A stretch of DNA of 64,000 nt from Ampelomyces quisqualis. Lineage: Eukaryota; Ascomycota; Dothideomycetes; Pleosporales; Phaeosphaeriaceae. Below are positions 47,820-61,900 of the stretch, piece after piece; position 1 is the first letter of the stretch; each line of letters starts with the position of its first letter. Both the position numbers and the translations under genes were made by a program. The notes beneath the pieces were generated by a model, which saw nothing but the letters and a program-made list of their open reading frames with translations, was not told the origin of the DNA and ran no database searches. The stretch lies in NCBI GenBank assembly GCA_018398575.1, contig JAGTXZ010000019.1, forward strand, positions 310,001 to 374,000, given 5' to 3'.

Positions 47820-50800
47820 TTCTATTTATAATTCTATACTTTACGTGTCTAGTCTTAATTAAATATAAAAAAATACAGTCTATTATATTTGTCTTAATTA
47901 ATGTAATTGTTTATATAGTATAAAACAAGAACCTTATTATTAAATGTAAGTAGATTCTTTAGTACTAGGTATAGAAGGTAAATAATAGTTGTTATGTTAT
48001 ATACCTTAAATGCTTATAGTGTGCGTTACTTAGTCTTTATACTATATGTTTAGTAGCGCACGCTTAGTATCTCTGTTATATAATTAATTTAACTATTATT
48101 ATTAAATACTATAACCTTGCAAAAGGTACCTATATACTTATATTTCTTTTTATTTTTATCTTAGTATTTATTGTTAATAAATGTACCTAAGCTGCAGCTC
48201 TACTATTTGTAACAGTTTAAGATAGTTACGTATAGTTCTTATATTTAAACTCTTATACCTATACGTAATCTTTGCGCTATTTTCTAGTCTTATACTTGTT
48301 AGGCGCGTATTACACTGTATCCTCTTTGTAATATTTAAAGTTATTATAGCGTTTGCTTAATAGTCTTAAGTATCTTATAGAAGAGTATATTTTTACATTT
48401 ATTCTATTTACCTAGTAAAAGTTAAAGTCCTGTCTATCTTTGTTATATAGAGTAACAAGGTAGCTAGTTACCTTCTAATAGTAGTGTTAGACAAATACTG
48501 CAGTAGCATATATAAAGTCTAGCAACGTAATATATACAGTAACCTTACTAAAGAGTAGTAAAATAGAATTTATTAATATACCTAGTATAGACTATCTAAG
48601 TTATTTAAATAGTATTACTATTAATACGCTTGTAGTAAAGGTGTGCTTACGCTAGTTAGTAGTAGTATACTATTAACTTTAGTCTATAACTATCTTATGT
48701 TTAAACGCTATAAGTGCAAGCTGTCTAAAGTTATAGAGGCAGATCTGCCTAAGAAAATCTCTCTTATTTGTTATTAAGTAGAATTGTTTTACTATTATAA
48801 TATAGTAGGCTTTACTATTTATTCTAGTATTTATACTATTAAGGGCCCTATATATACAGATATTATTAATAATATAAGTTAGCGCGTGCTATTTAAAGTA
48901 GTTAAAATTCTTTTCTTTTTCTTGCGTCTGTCTAAAAGGTTAAAACTCTTCTTTTAGAACATCTATTTATTTAATAGCTAACAACATATACTCTAACGTG
49001 TTTTTGTTATAACTCTTATATTGTAATAGTACTAGCAGATTATATACAGCCTAGATATAATGCAACGCGTACAGTGCCTTAGTTGCTAGTAGAAAGAACA
49101 CTACTACTATAAATTAGCAAATTACTAGTTTTTGTTCTGCGCTAGTCTACTATAATACTTCTATAAAAGCTCTCTTGTTATTAAACTATTTTAGTCTAGT
49201 GTTATACTTAACCTAGTAAAACCTTTTATTTAACTAGGCACAGCTATTATCTTCTACTACTAGAACTACAGCACTATTCTAGCCCTTCTTTTGTCTAGGG
49301 TGTATATCTATTAGCATATCTTCTGTAAATTCTAATATCTTTATAACTAACCTCTTAAGCAGTAGATATAATATATCTGTAGCTAATAACTTATATATAT
49401 TAAAGTTGTAGTAATTCTAGCTAAAGCACTTTACTAAATAAACGTAATTCTTATATTCTTTCTTAAGATAATAACTCTATTGCAAGCGTGTATACTCTTT
49501 TATTTGCTACAGATATTTGTTATATAAGTTCTCTTATTTGTCTAGTAGTACTATGCATTAAGTATAGTGTCTGTTTTTCTTTATACCTATTAGTAGCACT
49601 TACTCTTTATAGTTAGCTAGAATTGCACAAATAGTTAAGTAACACTATTATATCTGTTAGTTAGTATACTCTAATTATATACTATATTTAGCAGCCTCTT
49701 TAAGTGCTGCAGTTACTAGTTAACTCCTGTCTTCTATAGTAACTCTTTATTATTAACGCTATAGTTAGTACTTACGTAACAATAGTTCGCCTATATAGTA
49801 ATAATACACTTTACTCTTTAGAATAGAGTCTAGAAGCTTAGCTGTTAGGATAAATCTAGCTAGTAGTGTCCTAGGTGTTATTCTGCGTTATTATGCCTTA
49901 TAGTTAAGATTCCTAATAGTAATATATATTAGCTATGCTACTATATTACTAGATATTATAAATAACTATATTTTTTCTACTACTAGTATAACTAGCATAA
50001 AGGTTACACTATCTAGTAAGCGCTGTTATATTAACTACTACTAATCTTCTAAGTATAGTTTGTAATATACTCTTATAACATTATTAGGCGTACTTATAAA
50101 TAAATATCTAGGTGCGTAAACTATCTTATTAGTAAATAGGTAATAACTAAGTATAAAGGTAATCTATAATATAATATCCTAGTATATAAATATATATTAG
50201 TTAGGTTAGAGGTTTAATAACCTAGATGTAATTGTAACATTCTTATGTATCTATACGTTGTCTTATAGCCTACATTAAATATTTAACATAGTCTATTACT
50301 ATTAGTGCTCTAATTAGAACTATAGCTATAAATATAGCTTAAATAGCTATATATTAGTAAAGAGGCTGTTAATATTACCTAATATGCATTTTATTCTTTG
50401 CAGCTACAATACAAACGCTAGTGCAAAAAGTAAACTAAAGGGCTCTACTATGTTATTTCTATTACTATTAGTATATATACGCTATTTAGCTGCGTGTAGC
50501 CTACTACTTTACGTCTACTAATTCTAAACTAACTAGTTTACTAGTGTGCTGTCTACTTACTATCTTAAATAGCTTGTTCTATCCTTATATAGACGCTAAT
50601 ATTAGGCCTATTTACTTTTTTACTTTATGTTTAGCTAAAGTGTAGTTGCGTTTACATAAAGTGTTACTATATAAAACAGGTACTGCGTTGTCTATAATAG
50701 TATCTATTGCGTTATAGCTATTAGAGTTGTACTATTATATTATAGTATTAAGAGTTATAACTAGCGTATTATTAAGTAGTAGGTAGCAACGCGTCTAGTA

Positions 50801-51500
50801 TTAGGCACTATATTTAATAAGTCTTACGTATATCTTAGTGTAAAAGCTATACAGTATATATACATAATCTATTACTAATTTACTTATATACAACTCTATA
50901 GTTTAGGTATAAGAAGACTAAGTATACAAAAATAGTATTAATATTAGTTATATAGTGTTAGAGTAGTTACTAGTAGTATCTATTCTGTGCTGTATAGTCT
51001 ATTATCTACTAAAGTCTACTAAAGTCTACTATAGCCAATAGTTACCTAACTTGTGTATAGAACTATACTAATAGTTATAGACGCAATAACTAATATTTTT
51101 CTTTCTTTCTATATTTCTTATTATACTAATAACTGTTATGTAATTGCACTAGTACTTACTTATTAACAACTAGGTTAGTTAGGCTAGCTAACACAGCTTA
51201 ATAGAGATTAATATTAATAATAATTCTTATACTAGAAAATATTAACACCCTAGAATAAGTAAGTTACTGCGCGTTTAAAATATATATAGTAGAACCCAAA
51301 CGCATAAAAAGGTAAGTATACCTGTAAGTAGACACGTATAAGGTTTAAAAGTATAAAAAAAATAGACTAGTAGCTCTAGCAGCCTAATATACAACCTATA
51401 CTAAGGGAGCTAGACTTAGTATAGATAGAAGCAAGTAGAATAGTGTACTATATATACTATAAGTAAGACTAGTAACAGGTGTAGGTAATTACTTAATAGT
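47820..51500 (-). pseudogene. Plavaka-type transposase remnant (EnSpm/CACTA superfamily), copy in U2
   Basis: Reverse-complement counterpart of 36200-39880, collinear throughout. The DKT box region is at about 49895-49990 and the NFNIYKLLAIDIL region at about 49370-49420. It differs from the U1 copy mainly by transitions. It faces the Pogo-like and SNF2-like genes of U2, with arrays 1-3 in the space between. Inactive through stops. Confidence 0.75.
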
Positions 51501-51829
51501 AGGAAATAATAAGTATAATTTATATACAGTGTTAACTAATATTCTAAGCGGCTAGTATATTTAATCTTATTTAGTTTTAAAATGCCTACAGATCTAATTT
51601 ATATTCTTTCTCTAGCATAGTATAGAATAGTTGTCTACTAGAAACTACTGTTCTAACTTGCTATAATGTGTAAATATAATAAAAGCTAATTAGTAATAAA
51701 TACTATTAACAAACTACTGTATATTAAACGCATCTATGTGCTACTTACTCTTAAACTATTAGCGCTAATAGAGTATATAATAGCCTTACTAGCTAGCTAC
51801 CTTCTGCCTCTTACTATATATACGTTTTC

Positions 51830-52215
51830 CTAATATTAAAACTAGAGATAAATTTACTTATATATCTCTAGTCTTAGAGTTAAAGTAATAGTCTTTTGTT
51901 AAAATATATATAAAACTTTGTGTTATTTTTATCTATTATATACTTACGCCTCTTTACATTTTCCTAACTTTAAAACTAGAGATAAATTTACTTATATATC
52001 TCTAGTCTAAGAGTTAAAGTAACAGTCTTTTGTTAAAATATATATAGAACTTTATGTTATTTTTATCTATTATACACTTACGCTTTCTTATATTTTTCTA
52101 ACTTTAAAACTAGAGATACATTTACTTATGTATCTCTAGTCTTAGAGTTAAAGTAATAGTCTTTTGTTAAAATATATACAGAATATTATGTTATTTTTAT
52201 CTATTATAAGACTAA
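51830..52215. repeat. Tandem array 3 in U2 (three copies)
   Basis: Counterpart of 35461-35775. Units contain aaactagagataaatttact, ctctagtcttagagttaaagt and agtcttttgttaaaatatat. Confidence 0.8.
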
Positions 52216-52539
52216 AAGCTACGTTAGTAATATATAAAACAAACTACGTATAGGTTTTATATATAGCTACTTTTTTAACACGTAACTTATACTTCTAATT
52301 TAATATTACTATCTTTATATATATATTTCTATTAAGTTTAAGAAACTTAATGTTTTATTATATTTTTATTTTTACAAAACTAAAACTATACCTATTATGT
52401 CTATATGTTTGTGTAGTTTAAAAATCTAGAACTAAGCTTTACTATATTGTTAGCACTACACTTGCGCTACTTCTTAGCCTACTAGTATAGAAGTAAATCT
52501 ATATTCTAAATAGACTCTTTAGTAGCTGTTTAGATGTTA

Positions 52540-52960
52540 TAGCTTAGCTAAAATACCTTATAACGTGTTTAATAACAAAGCTCTCTATAATAACAGCTAT
52601 AATAGTATTCTAGTGCGCACATTAATAACTTAGCCTAATATAAGAGCGCTATTGTTGTAATAACTTTATTATATCCTGTAATACTATTACTTAACTAAGA
52701 TACCTTATAACGTGTTTAACAATAAGAATCTCTATAACAATAGCTATAATAGTATCTTAGTGCGCATATTAACAACTTAGCCTAATATAAGAGTACTATT
52801 GTTGCAATAACTTTGTTATATTCTACAATACTATTACTTAACTAAGATACCTTATAACGTGTTTAATAACAAGAATCTCTATAATAACAGCTATAATAGC
52901 ATCTTAGTGCGCATATTAATAACTTAGCTTAACTTAAGAACGTAATTCTTATACTATTAA
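52540..52960. repeat. Tandem array 2 in U2 (three copies)
   Basis: Counterpart of 34850-35175 with one more complete unit. Units contain gataccttataacgtgttta, caatagctataatagtat and ttaataacttagcctaatat. Confidence 0.8.
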
Positions 52961-52964
52961 GTAA

Positions 52965-53530
52965 TTAGAAGATATTAGAGATATAACTATAATTTACATA
53001 CTTTTGTCTATATATTGTTACAGGCAAAAATTAAAGATAACGTTAAGTTACAGTTATTTGTTAGGACTTTTCTATTCTAGTATCCTTATTAAGCTCTTTA
53101 ACAGTAAAGCCTACCTAAGTATCTATAACCTTTCTTATACTATATACAATATATTTCTGTTAGACTCTATAAGTAGTAATCTAACGTCTAGATATTAAGA
53201 TATTCTAACTATAACTTACATAATATTAAGTCTCCTATTATTACTAAGTTTTATTATAGCTTTAAGAACTTCTACTAATATAAAGAAGTTACGCGTATTA
53301 AACTTATCTATACTAAAATACTGCTAGCTATAAACAAAAAGGATACCTACTACACTAGTAGGCATAGCTAAGACCTTAAAGAATACTTATATAAATTAAA
53401 ATAATAAGCTTGTATTTGTTTATCTTAGAGACGCTTAGCAGAGAAGAATATACATAAGAAGTAACGTATAATACTTTATAAATCTTATGCATAGTATATA
53501 AGGCAGTAAACACCTTAAACGTATTAATCT
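52965..53530. other. Spacer between arrays 2 and 1 in U2
   Basis: No recognised coding. A 64-codon open frame at 53004-53198 shows no domain and no counterpart evidence of selection. The matching stretch in U1 is about 34260-34850. Confidence 0.3.
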
Positions 53531-53534
53531 CTAT

Positions 53535-53935
53535 AATTAGGCTCTTCTAATAACTAGCAGCTACAGTTGCGTTACACTGTTAGTAACTATTATCTACTAG
53601 AAAATACTACTAGTGCTGCACGCAACCTACTACTACAGTAGGCTCTTTTAATAACTAGTAGCTATAGTTGCGTTACACTGTTAGTAACTATTATTTACTA
53701 AAGAATACTACTAGTGCTATACGTAACTTACTACTGCAGCAGGCTCTTTTAATAACTAGTAGCTACAGTTGCGTTGCACTGTTAGTAACTATTATTTACA
53801 AAAAAATACTACTAGTACTATATATAACCTACTACTATAGCAGGCTTCTTAAATAGCTAGTAGCTATAGTTGCGTTACACTGTCTATAACTATTATTTAC
53901 TAGAAAGTACTATTAGCGTTAATTGCAAGCTATCT
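53535..53935. repeat. Tandem array 1 in U2 (four copies)
   Basis: Counterpart of 33985-34260 with one more unit. Units contain gttgcgttacactgttagta and actattatttacta with cctactactatagcagg. Confidence 0.8.
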
Positions 53936-53989
53936 ATTGCAATAAGTACCTAAAGTAACTAATTAGTGCTATAATTATACTAGTATAAG

Positions 53990-56500
53990 TTTAAGGCTAA
54001 GCTTAGATTTTGTTTTATATTAAATACTATAAGTAGCTACTAAGGTATTAGCATATATAAGTATATTGTCTTTACTATATTAGATAGTAGATTACTCTTT
54101 GTAAATACATCTAGTTTTTACTATTATTCTACTACTATAACTTTAAGCCTATATTATCTAGTTTATAGATAGGTTAAAGTCTAATACCTAACTAGCAATA
54201 TAGTTATACCTAGACTATTATAGAACGTATTAAGGTTTACAAATATAAGGTATTATGTCTATATTTAACACTATAACAAATTACTATATAGGCTACTAGA
54301 GCCTTTTACTACTATATACAACTAAATAATATAAGTAATATTCTTCTAATAATACAAGAACACTTAGACAGTAACAAAACCAAATACACTAGCTATAATT
54401 ACGCGCCTAATAAGCGTTTGTAATAGAAAACTCTTAAGGCAGCTCTAAATAACTAGTATATAGAGTTGTAGGCAGCCTATATTAATGTTACTAATAATAT
54501 AATTTGTAAAACTATACGTTAACTTTAGTAACAGCTGCCTAAATATAATAGCTACAAAATACTAAAGTTTAATAATAAATAGCTTACTATATATAAATAA
54601 CAATATAGTATACAGTTATATAAACAGTTTTCAAAAATAGTAGGTAACTAAAGTAGTACAATAGTTAAAAACACAAAGCTTATAATAGAAGAAATTTGCA
54701 ACATAGTAAGTAAATACGCGCCTAAGAATTTATATAACATAGACAAGGCTAGTAAATACTAGAAACACTTACTCTAATATATATTAGCAGATAATTTAAA
54801 AGCTAGACCTAGACAAGATAAAAAGTATATAACTAGTGTGCTGTATATAAACACAGATAGCTTAGACTAAGTGCCTCTATAGTTTATAGGGTTCTTAAAC
54901 TATATAACTTATATAGATAGTAAAAAGAACCTAAATATTTACAGTCTTAGTTATATCTATGAAGACAATAATTCTACTTAGATAGACTCTAATATTATAC
55001 TAGAATAGCTAAAGTAGTTTAATAACTATATAAACAAACAAGTATTATTACTAATTAACAAGTTTCTACTTTACAAACACGCAGTAGCAGAGCTTTAGAT
55101 AAGCTACTAATTGCTACAGAACGTTTAGTATATATAGTATTAATATACTATAGACTTATTATAGCAATAGAAGTTATAATACTTACTAATACAATAGAGT
55201 TATATTTCTGCCTGCAGGTAGCATAATACTATACTAACTAATAGACTAAGGTATTACCTACGCATAGAAGGCTAAAGTCTACGCTTATTTCCTATACTTT
55301 GTAGTAGAGAAAAGTATAATAAGTAAATATTCTACTAAGACAATAGATGTTATTTACGCTATTTGCTAAAGATGTTATGCATAGTATAATAAGATAAGAG
55401 CTAAGACTATACGTAGTAGCTAGTAGATCTTAATATATCTAAATATATACTATAGCCTATAGCTATATATAGATACCTTTTAAAAGACCTACTATAAGCT
55501 TAACAATTTAGTTAACTAGCTTAAAGATATACGCGTTATTAATAGTATAGACGTTAGAAGCTTTATTAAGTTACTTAAAGAGCGCAATCTTAACTATAAA
55601 GATCTAGCCTACCTCTTAGACTATATTGTTATAATATACAGCCTAAATAAGATAGAAAAGAACTATAAAGTACTATTACTTCTTAGACTATTACACTACA
55701 AAGTAATAGACATAATAGATTAATTATAGGTATACGTAGATTAGTAAGAGTTTATAACAAACAATAAGTAATATATTAATAAGCTAGAAGCACTATAATA
55801 GGTAACTATAAAATAGATAGCTATAGAGCTATAAGACAGACGCTAAAAAGATATACGTAACTAAGTAGTAAGACTGCGCTAATATAAACAAAAGAATGCT
55901 ATATACTTAAAATAAGATAACGCTAGGCTATTTGCAAGTATAAAAACTAAGAGTAATGTTATAGTGTAGTTACAGTTAGAAAAGCATAATAGTACTATAC
56001 TTAACTAGAACAAGAATAGCTATTGCACAAAGTATCTTACAGAGCCTATAATTTCTAGTATTTTAGCTAGCGCATTAAGTAAAATAACTAGATAATATTA
56101 GCCTAGTAAACACTAAAATTAAAGAATAATTACTTAGCACTAACTATATTAAGCTAAAGACTAGATTAATAATCTAAAGTAGTAGCACACAATCTATAGA
56201 ACTAAAAGAGTAAGGTTATTAAGAAATTATATATATATAGTAATATCTAAGCAGAATAGTAGTGTAGAAAGTTAAGTACTCTAGTATACTAGCACTAAGC
56301 AGAAATACTACACTACAAGACATATTAACAAGAGACAAAGCTATTATACAAGAATACAAGACAATAGATAATAAAAGTATTTTTTATAAGATACTGCGTA
56401 CTACACACTTTGCAATATTAGTTGCTAATACTAAGAGAAAACACTTAAACAAGAGAATACTACTATATTAATAGTAAACTTAGTGTTAAAAAGAAGAAAC
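53990..56500 (+). pseudogene. Pogo-like (Tc1/mariner superfamily) DDE transposase remnant, copy in U2
   Basis: The plus-strand frame gives the linker IVGNQSSTIVKN and IIEEICNIVSKYAPKNLYNID (first catalytic Asp kept, about 54640-54740). Next come LLQYILADNLKARPRQ, then ITSVLYINTDSLDQVPLQFI (about 54820-54890), then LLLINKFLLYKHAV where DN of the second catalytic motif reads IN (about 55050-55085). The third-Asp region follows with LRYYLRIEGQSLRLFPI at about 55240-55300. A charged tail to about 56330 reads QPSKHQN and KQQHTIYRTKRVRLL. Stops are TAA/TAG. In U1 the same gene carries Gypsy-2. Whether it is cargo of the large unit or an old Pogo insertion present before duplication is not decidable here. 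Confidence 0.75.
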
Positions 56501-56504
56501 TAAT

Positions 56505-57110
56505 ATTCTTATAAACAAATCTATAGAACGTAAGGTAGAATTATCTAGTTAAAAACACAAACATTTTAAACTAACGTTAAAATGCATAACAAAAGCAGGC
56601 TGCTGTACACTTTCTTACTAGCTATAAGCTGCGTATACTATAGAGATGTATTAACTACTGTTTACGCTAATAGTACACAGTCTAGAGCGTTAGATACACT
56701 AATAGATAATATAGAATTATAATAGAATAACATTATACAAAGAAACAGAAGGTAACAAATAGTTTTTCTTACTAACAGAACTACAGACGCATAAAAAACT
56801 TCTCTATAATTCTACATAAACTACTAGACGCTAGTATACAACTTAAACCTTCTAACGCAGCCTTATTACGTGTTTTTACTAAGGCTAGAGTCCTATAGTT
56901 ATACCTAGTATACTAAAGAAATAGATATAAACTATTAAACGCAATACTATAAACCTAGAACTATAGAAGGTATATGTATATTACTAGCTACTTAGAATAG
57001 AGTAACAACTATTTAACAAACATTATTATACTATATAGAGCTATAGACATTAGAATAAAGTAGTGCACTAGATAGTAGAGTATAGTACTACTATAAAAGG
57101 ACTAAAGTTT
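56505..57110. other. Intergenic stretch in U2
   Basis: TA-rich, no recognised coding. Counterpart of about 22950-23300 in U1. Confidence 0.3.
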
Positions 57111-57114
57111 TAGT

Positions 57115-57290
57115 ATAACCTGTCTACTATAATAGTACTAGTAGGTTTAGCTATGTTTTCTTACTAGACTAAAGAGAGTGCTACTACTATAATATACAAG
57201 AGGTAAGTTGCTTACACTATAATACAAAAACTTAAAAAGTAAAAGTTTTACTTAGTACTACACAGTACTATGTAGTACTATACAGTACTA
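57115..57290. repeat. Single copy of the 170-bp unit duplicated in U1
   Basis: Reverse-complement match of either unit at 22604-22945 (gcttacactataatacaaaaa, agtactacacagtactatg). It is single here and duplicated in U1. Confidence 0.7.
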
Positions 57291-57719
57291 TACTAAGAAT
57301 AACACGTAGTAAGAGGCGCTGCTCTAAAATATACCTTTACTTACCTTAAAGATATAACATAACACGTTAGTGCTAAGTAAGAGGCTATATAATACTAAAA
57401 CAAAACCTTGCTTACTTTTACTTGCACCTATAATTTAACCTACTACTATAACTATATAATACTGCGTTACTATAACAAATATACTATAACTATTTAATAA
57501 TAACAATAGTACTATAATATAAATATACGTAATTTTCTATATTACGTTTACTATACTGCGCTATATGTTATAACACTGTTACAAGTAAGCATATAATATA
57601 AGTACACCTATATATACTAACTAAGCTATAGCTATTCTACTATTCTTGCACCTACTTACACTATTCCTAACTGTTACGCATAATATATTATATAATACGC
57701 GCGTTATAAGAATATAATA

Positions 57720-59540
57720 ATAAGTATAAGTAGTAGCTACCTTAATTAAATAAATAGTATATAAGTAATACAAAGACAATAACTACTAATAATATATTAT
57801 AAGCAATTATAAGAATAGGCTATAATATTAATATAGTAGACTAGCGTATATAAGTTAAAGAGATAACAGATTTTATCTAATATAAGAATATATATAACAA
57901 GATTAAACAGGTACACCTATAGGCTAACTACCTAAAGATAATACGCAGCCTAATAACAGATAAATAGCTTAAGTATACTATATGCCCTAGACTAACTAAT
58001 AGTAGTATACTAAAAAAATTCTATAAGGTAACAGCTAGCGCTGTATAGAAAAAGATAATCTTAGTAATTTAAGACTATAGTAACAAAGTTAAAGCTAAAT
58101 ATATAGAAAGATAGCTAACGCTTATAAACTTAAAACTAGAACGCACACAGTTAGTATTAGTAGTCTTAAGTTCTTCTACTGCTTTAGTAACCTAGCTAAT
58201 AAGCCTTACTATAATAATAACTAAACTATTACTTAATAACATTAATATCTATATTATAGATAGCGTACATTGTTAAACTGCTTAGACCTTTCTACTTTTA
58301 AGGCTAATAACAGCTACACGTTAATAGTAGCTTAAAAACAGTAACTTTAAGATAAAGCTATAACATCTTAAATACAGTATACTTGTTAAACACCTATTGC
58401 AACTAAAATTTATAGACTAGTACATAGTTAGAACTTTAAAGATATTTAACGCGTTAGCGCTGCGCCTAATTACTAATAATAACAATCTAGCTATAACTAT
58501 TAACTTATACGTTAAGATAAAAAGCCTTAAGAGTGTTATAATTAAATACTAGACTCTAGTATAAGACAAAGTTAAGCCTAGTAGTAATATAACTTAGAAT
58601 AGTATATAAATAATAATAGCTAACTATATAATATAGTGTACTTTACTTTAGGTAGTAACAGTAATATTATAAACCTAGTAGGTGCTACTAAAGACAAGAG
58701 GTAAAGGCGCCTTTACTTAGAGCTTAATAATAATACTAAAGATAATAACTATAAATAACAAAAGATAACAAGAGCACTAGCAGACCTAGCCTATAAACTA
58801 TTAATAAGACCTAAAGCAAATAGTAGCAAACGCTTTCACAGACAAAGTAGAGGTAAGAAGAAAAAGAATAATAGCCTAGACATACGTATTAAGACTCTAA
58901 CTACTAAAATTAAGCGCCTAGAAGAGCAGAATAACAGTACTATAAAGAAAGTAAAGAGAAGTAGAGATAAAGATACTGCGCAAACATAAAACAATATAAT
59001 ATCTACGCTAATTATTATACTTAGACAGAAATACAAGAGTACTATAAAGAAATAATAGAGGTTGCTAAAAGAAAATACTTACTCTAGTAGTAAAAAAGAA
59101 TAAAAAGAGTATAATAAAGGTAATAAAGATAAAGATAAAGAGCTCTAGTTAGTAAAATAACTTGCGTTAGAGGAAAGGCTATAGCTCTAAGCTCTACTAA
59201 ACGCAAGGTAAGTGCACTATAGAAAGCCTACAACTATAATCTATATAACTAATACGTAAGACAAGACAGCAGATAAACTATAAGCTTAAATTAAAGTAGT
59301 AATAGAATACTGCTAAAAGGACAAATAGCAGACAGTAGCTAACTTCTTTAGATCTTTCTTAGAAAACTTTAAGAATAACACGCCTATAATACTACATTTA
59401 TTATAAAGACTAATAGTTCTATTTATAGTATACTAACTAATAGAAGCTTATATACTTTACAAAAAAGAGCTATCTTTAGACAATAGCCGCATATTTAAGA
59501 ATATAATAGGTATAAAAAAATAAAATTAGCTATACTTATA
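57720..59540 (+). pseudogene. Unknown Lys/Gln-rich coding remnant upstream of the SNF2-like helicase
   Basis: A plus-strand frame from about 57840 has TAA/TAG stops only. It is Gln/Asn-rich first, then strongly basic (KRFHRQSRGKKKNN near 58820-58870) and coiled-coil-like (IKTLTTKIKRLEEQNNSTIK). It could be the N-terminal exon of the helicase gene or a separate protein. A frame change occurs somewhere between about 59540 and 59870. No domain is recognised. Confidence 0.4.
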
Positions 59541-61900
59541 ATAATTATAGAGTATGCGCACTTTAAGAACTAGACTAAAGTGTAAGAAAACTAATTAAAA
59601 AATAAAACTAGTTAATATAGAGCTAAAGACAATAGTTAAGAATAGTACCTTATAACAGACTAATAGACATTCCTATATATATGCAAAAAAAACCCTTTAA
59701 TACTAGAAGAGCTATAGTTAGCAGCATCTATAGTAAGTAGATAGAGCTATACACTAGTTGCATAAAAGGCTAAAATTATTACTATAGGCCTTTGCAAATC
59801 TAAATAGTGTAACCTAAAAGACTTTCTTACGCTCTATATCTACTTTATAAATAATACTTCTCTACAAGGTATAGGCGCACTAATAGTAGACAAAGAAATA
59901 GAGATAAGAATTAATCTGCAAGTTAAACAGCACCTTACAGCGTCTAACTAAAACGTTCTACTACGCAAATTTATAAAGGACAGTAAAAAGTATATAGAGA
60001 TAGTTTTATAGTACATCTAAGAATACTATATACTAAAAGTCTACTTAAATACAACTGCGCACTATCTAGTACTATCTGCTAGCTAATTTATAATTATATG
60101 TAGCTATATAACACTAGTAAAACGTATACTTAATAAATACTTAACTATAAGACTTATAACTATACGCAAAATATTATTTAGAAGTAGTAAAGTAAGTATA
60201 AAAGACACTCTTAATATTCTTAGCTACGTAGTAATATAGAGATATATTATATTTAACAAGTTCTATAACTATAAATCTAAGAATACTATTATACGTAACT
60301 TGTACAAGACTATTTAAGGCAAGAACTATAGTTATTAGTAAAAGGCCTAGGCTCTTTTAGGTATACTAATAGAAAAGAGTCTCTATAAGATACTTATTTT
60401 TATTTCTCTAGCGCTTAGCAGACTGCAAGACAATAAGAACTTCTTAAACTAGCACTATCTTATAGGTAAGAAGAATAACATAAATAGTTCTTAACTATTT
60501 ACTACTACTAACTTTGTGTACGTAAGTATTAAAAAAATTGTAGATATAAAAGAAATAAGAAAGATATTAGGCCTAGCTATAGTAAAGAGCTAGGACACCT
60601 ACTTATCTAAAGTATAAAAAGAAGTTAAAAATGTACTTAATTCTTCTAAGTACATAGCGCTTATAGCGTTAAGAAAGAAGATTATAGTAAAGTTTATACT
60701 ATGTTAAACTCTAGTTACGCAAGACCTATAGGGCTAGAAGATTTTAAGTATTAAGAGCAACTTTCTAACGTTCTACTAGCTATACTAAACAGATAACTTC
60801 TAATTGCTTATAGCTAACGCAATAACAAGATATAAGATAGTGCTACTACAAAAAGAGCTAAATAGTATAGAAGCTAAGAGTAAATGTATATTTAACTGCG
60901 CTAAGATATAAAGTATTATAACATTTCTAATACTAGCCTAGCTTAAAGCTAGGCTGTTTAAAAGTAAAGAAAGTAAAAAAACTAAGTAGTTTATATTAAC
61001 GCATATCTAATTGCACTTTTAGCAGCTAGATAAAAGAATATTTACTAATAACCTTAACTTACTACTTGCATATAGTATAAAGTATAAGGCAATTAAGCTA
61101 AAAGCTAAAAGAACTTATATTAAAACTAGACCTAATCTTAATTAGAGAGGCCTAGCAGATAATTAAACAGTACTACGTAACATTTAGGCTAAAATCCTTA
61201 TTAGCTTATACAAACTATGTGTGCAACTAGTACTTAAGATAGAGCTTCAAAAAAAAATTAGTAAAGATGTAGTTTTTCTACTAAGAGAAGAAATGCTAAA
61301 GTCTAAAATAGACGCTGTATTAGCAAAATAGAAGAACCTAAACTTAACATTTATTTTAGTAGTGTTAATAGCGTTTGCAAAAGCTATTACGCTAATTAAG
61401 GCAAATAAAGTTATAATTATAGAGCCTTAAAACAAACAGAGCACTTAGGACTAATTTATATTTAGAGTATATTAACTAGGCTAGCTAGCAGCTATATACA
61501 AGAGTATTATTCTATATAACCTAAAGAGTAATCTAGAAACAAAAGTTTTAAAAAAGTAGAATATAAGGACATTATTGCGCAGTAGTCTGCAAGGTGTAAT
61601 AACGTAAAGAGAAGAGATTTAGTAGAATTATAATAAGAAAATCTCTATAAAGCTTAAGAGGCTAGTGTAAATTAGGTAAATTAAGTAGTAGAACTGCAGA
61701 GTACAGTAAAGTACTATATAAAGCTATAGAATAAAAAATACCTAAGTAGATATATAGCCTAGTTCTAGAAATATAAGAATATAAAGAGTATTGCAAAAGA
61801 AGTATATATGTAAACGTAACGCAAAATTAATTTAAAGCGCAAGAATAGTGTAGATTTGCAGCAAAACCTAAACAAAGTAATAGCGCTATTAAAGAAATTG
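59540..61900 (+). pseudogene. SNF2-type DNA helicase/ATPase remnant, copy in U2
   Basis: The plus-strand frame shows the end of the N-terminal ATPase lobe (ALIALRKKIIVKFILC then TLVTQDL and KILSIKSNF, about 60655-60770). This is the LRRxMLRRT...GxxIL segment of SNF2 proteins. The C-terminal lobe gives KISKDVVFLLREEMLKSKID (about 61255-61310), TFILVVLIAFAKAITLIKAN then KVIIIEP (about 61350-61430), and RVY with LG then LAA, the RxYRLGQ motif VI with Gln/Arg codons turned to stops (about 61470-61495). SIILYN and KVLKK follow. SNF2 proteins use ATP to move along or remodel DNA-protein complexes. Walker A and B boxes were not found by eye. Gypsy-1 interrupts the same gene in U1. Confidence 0.65.
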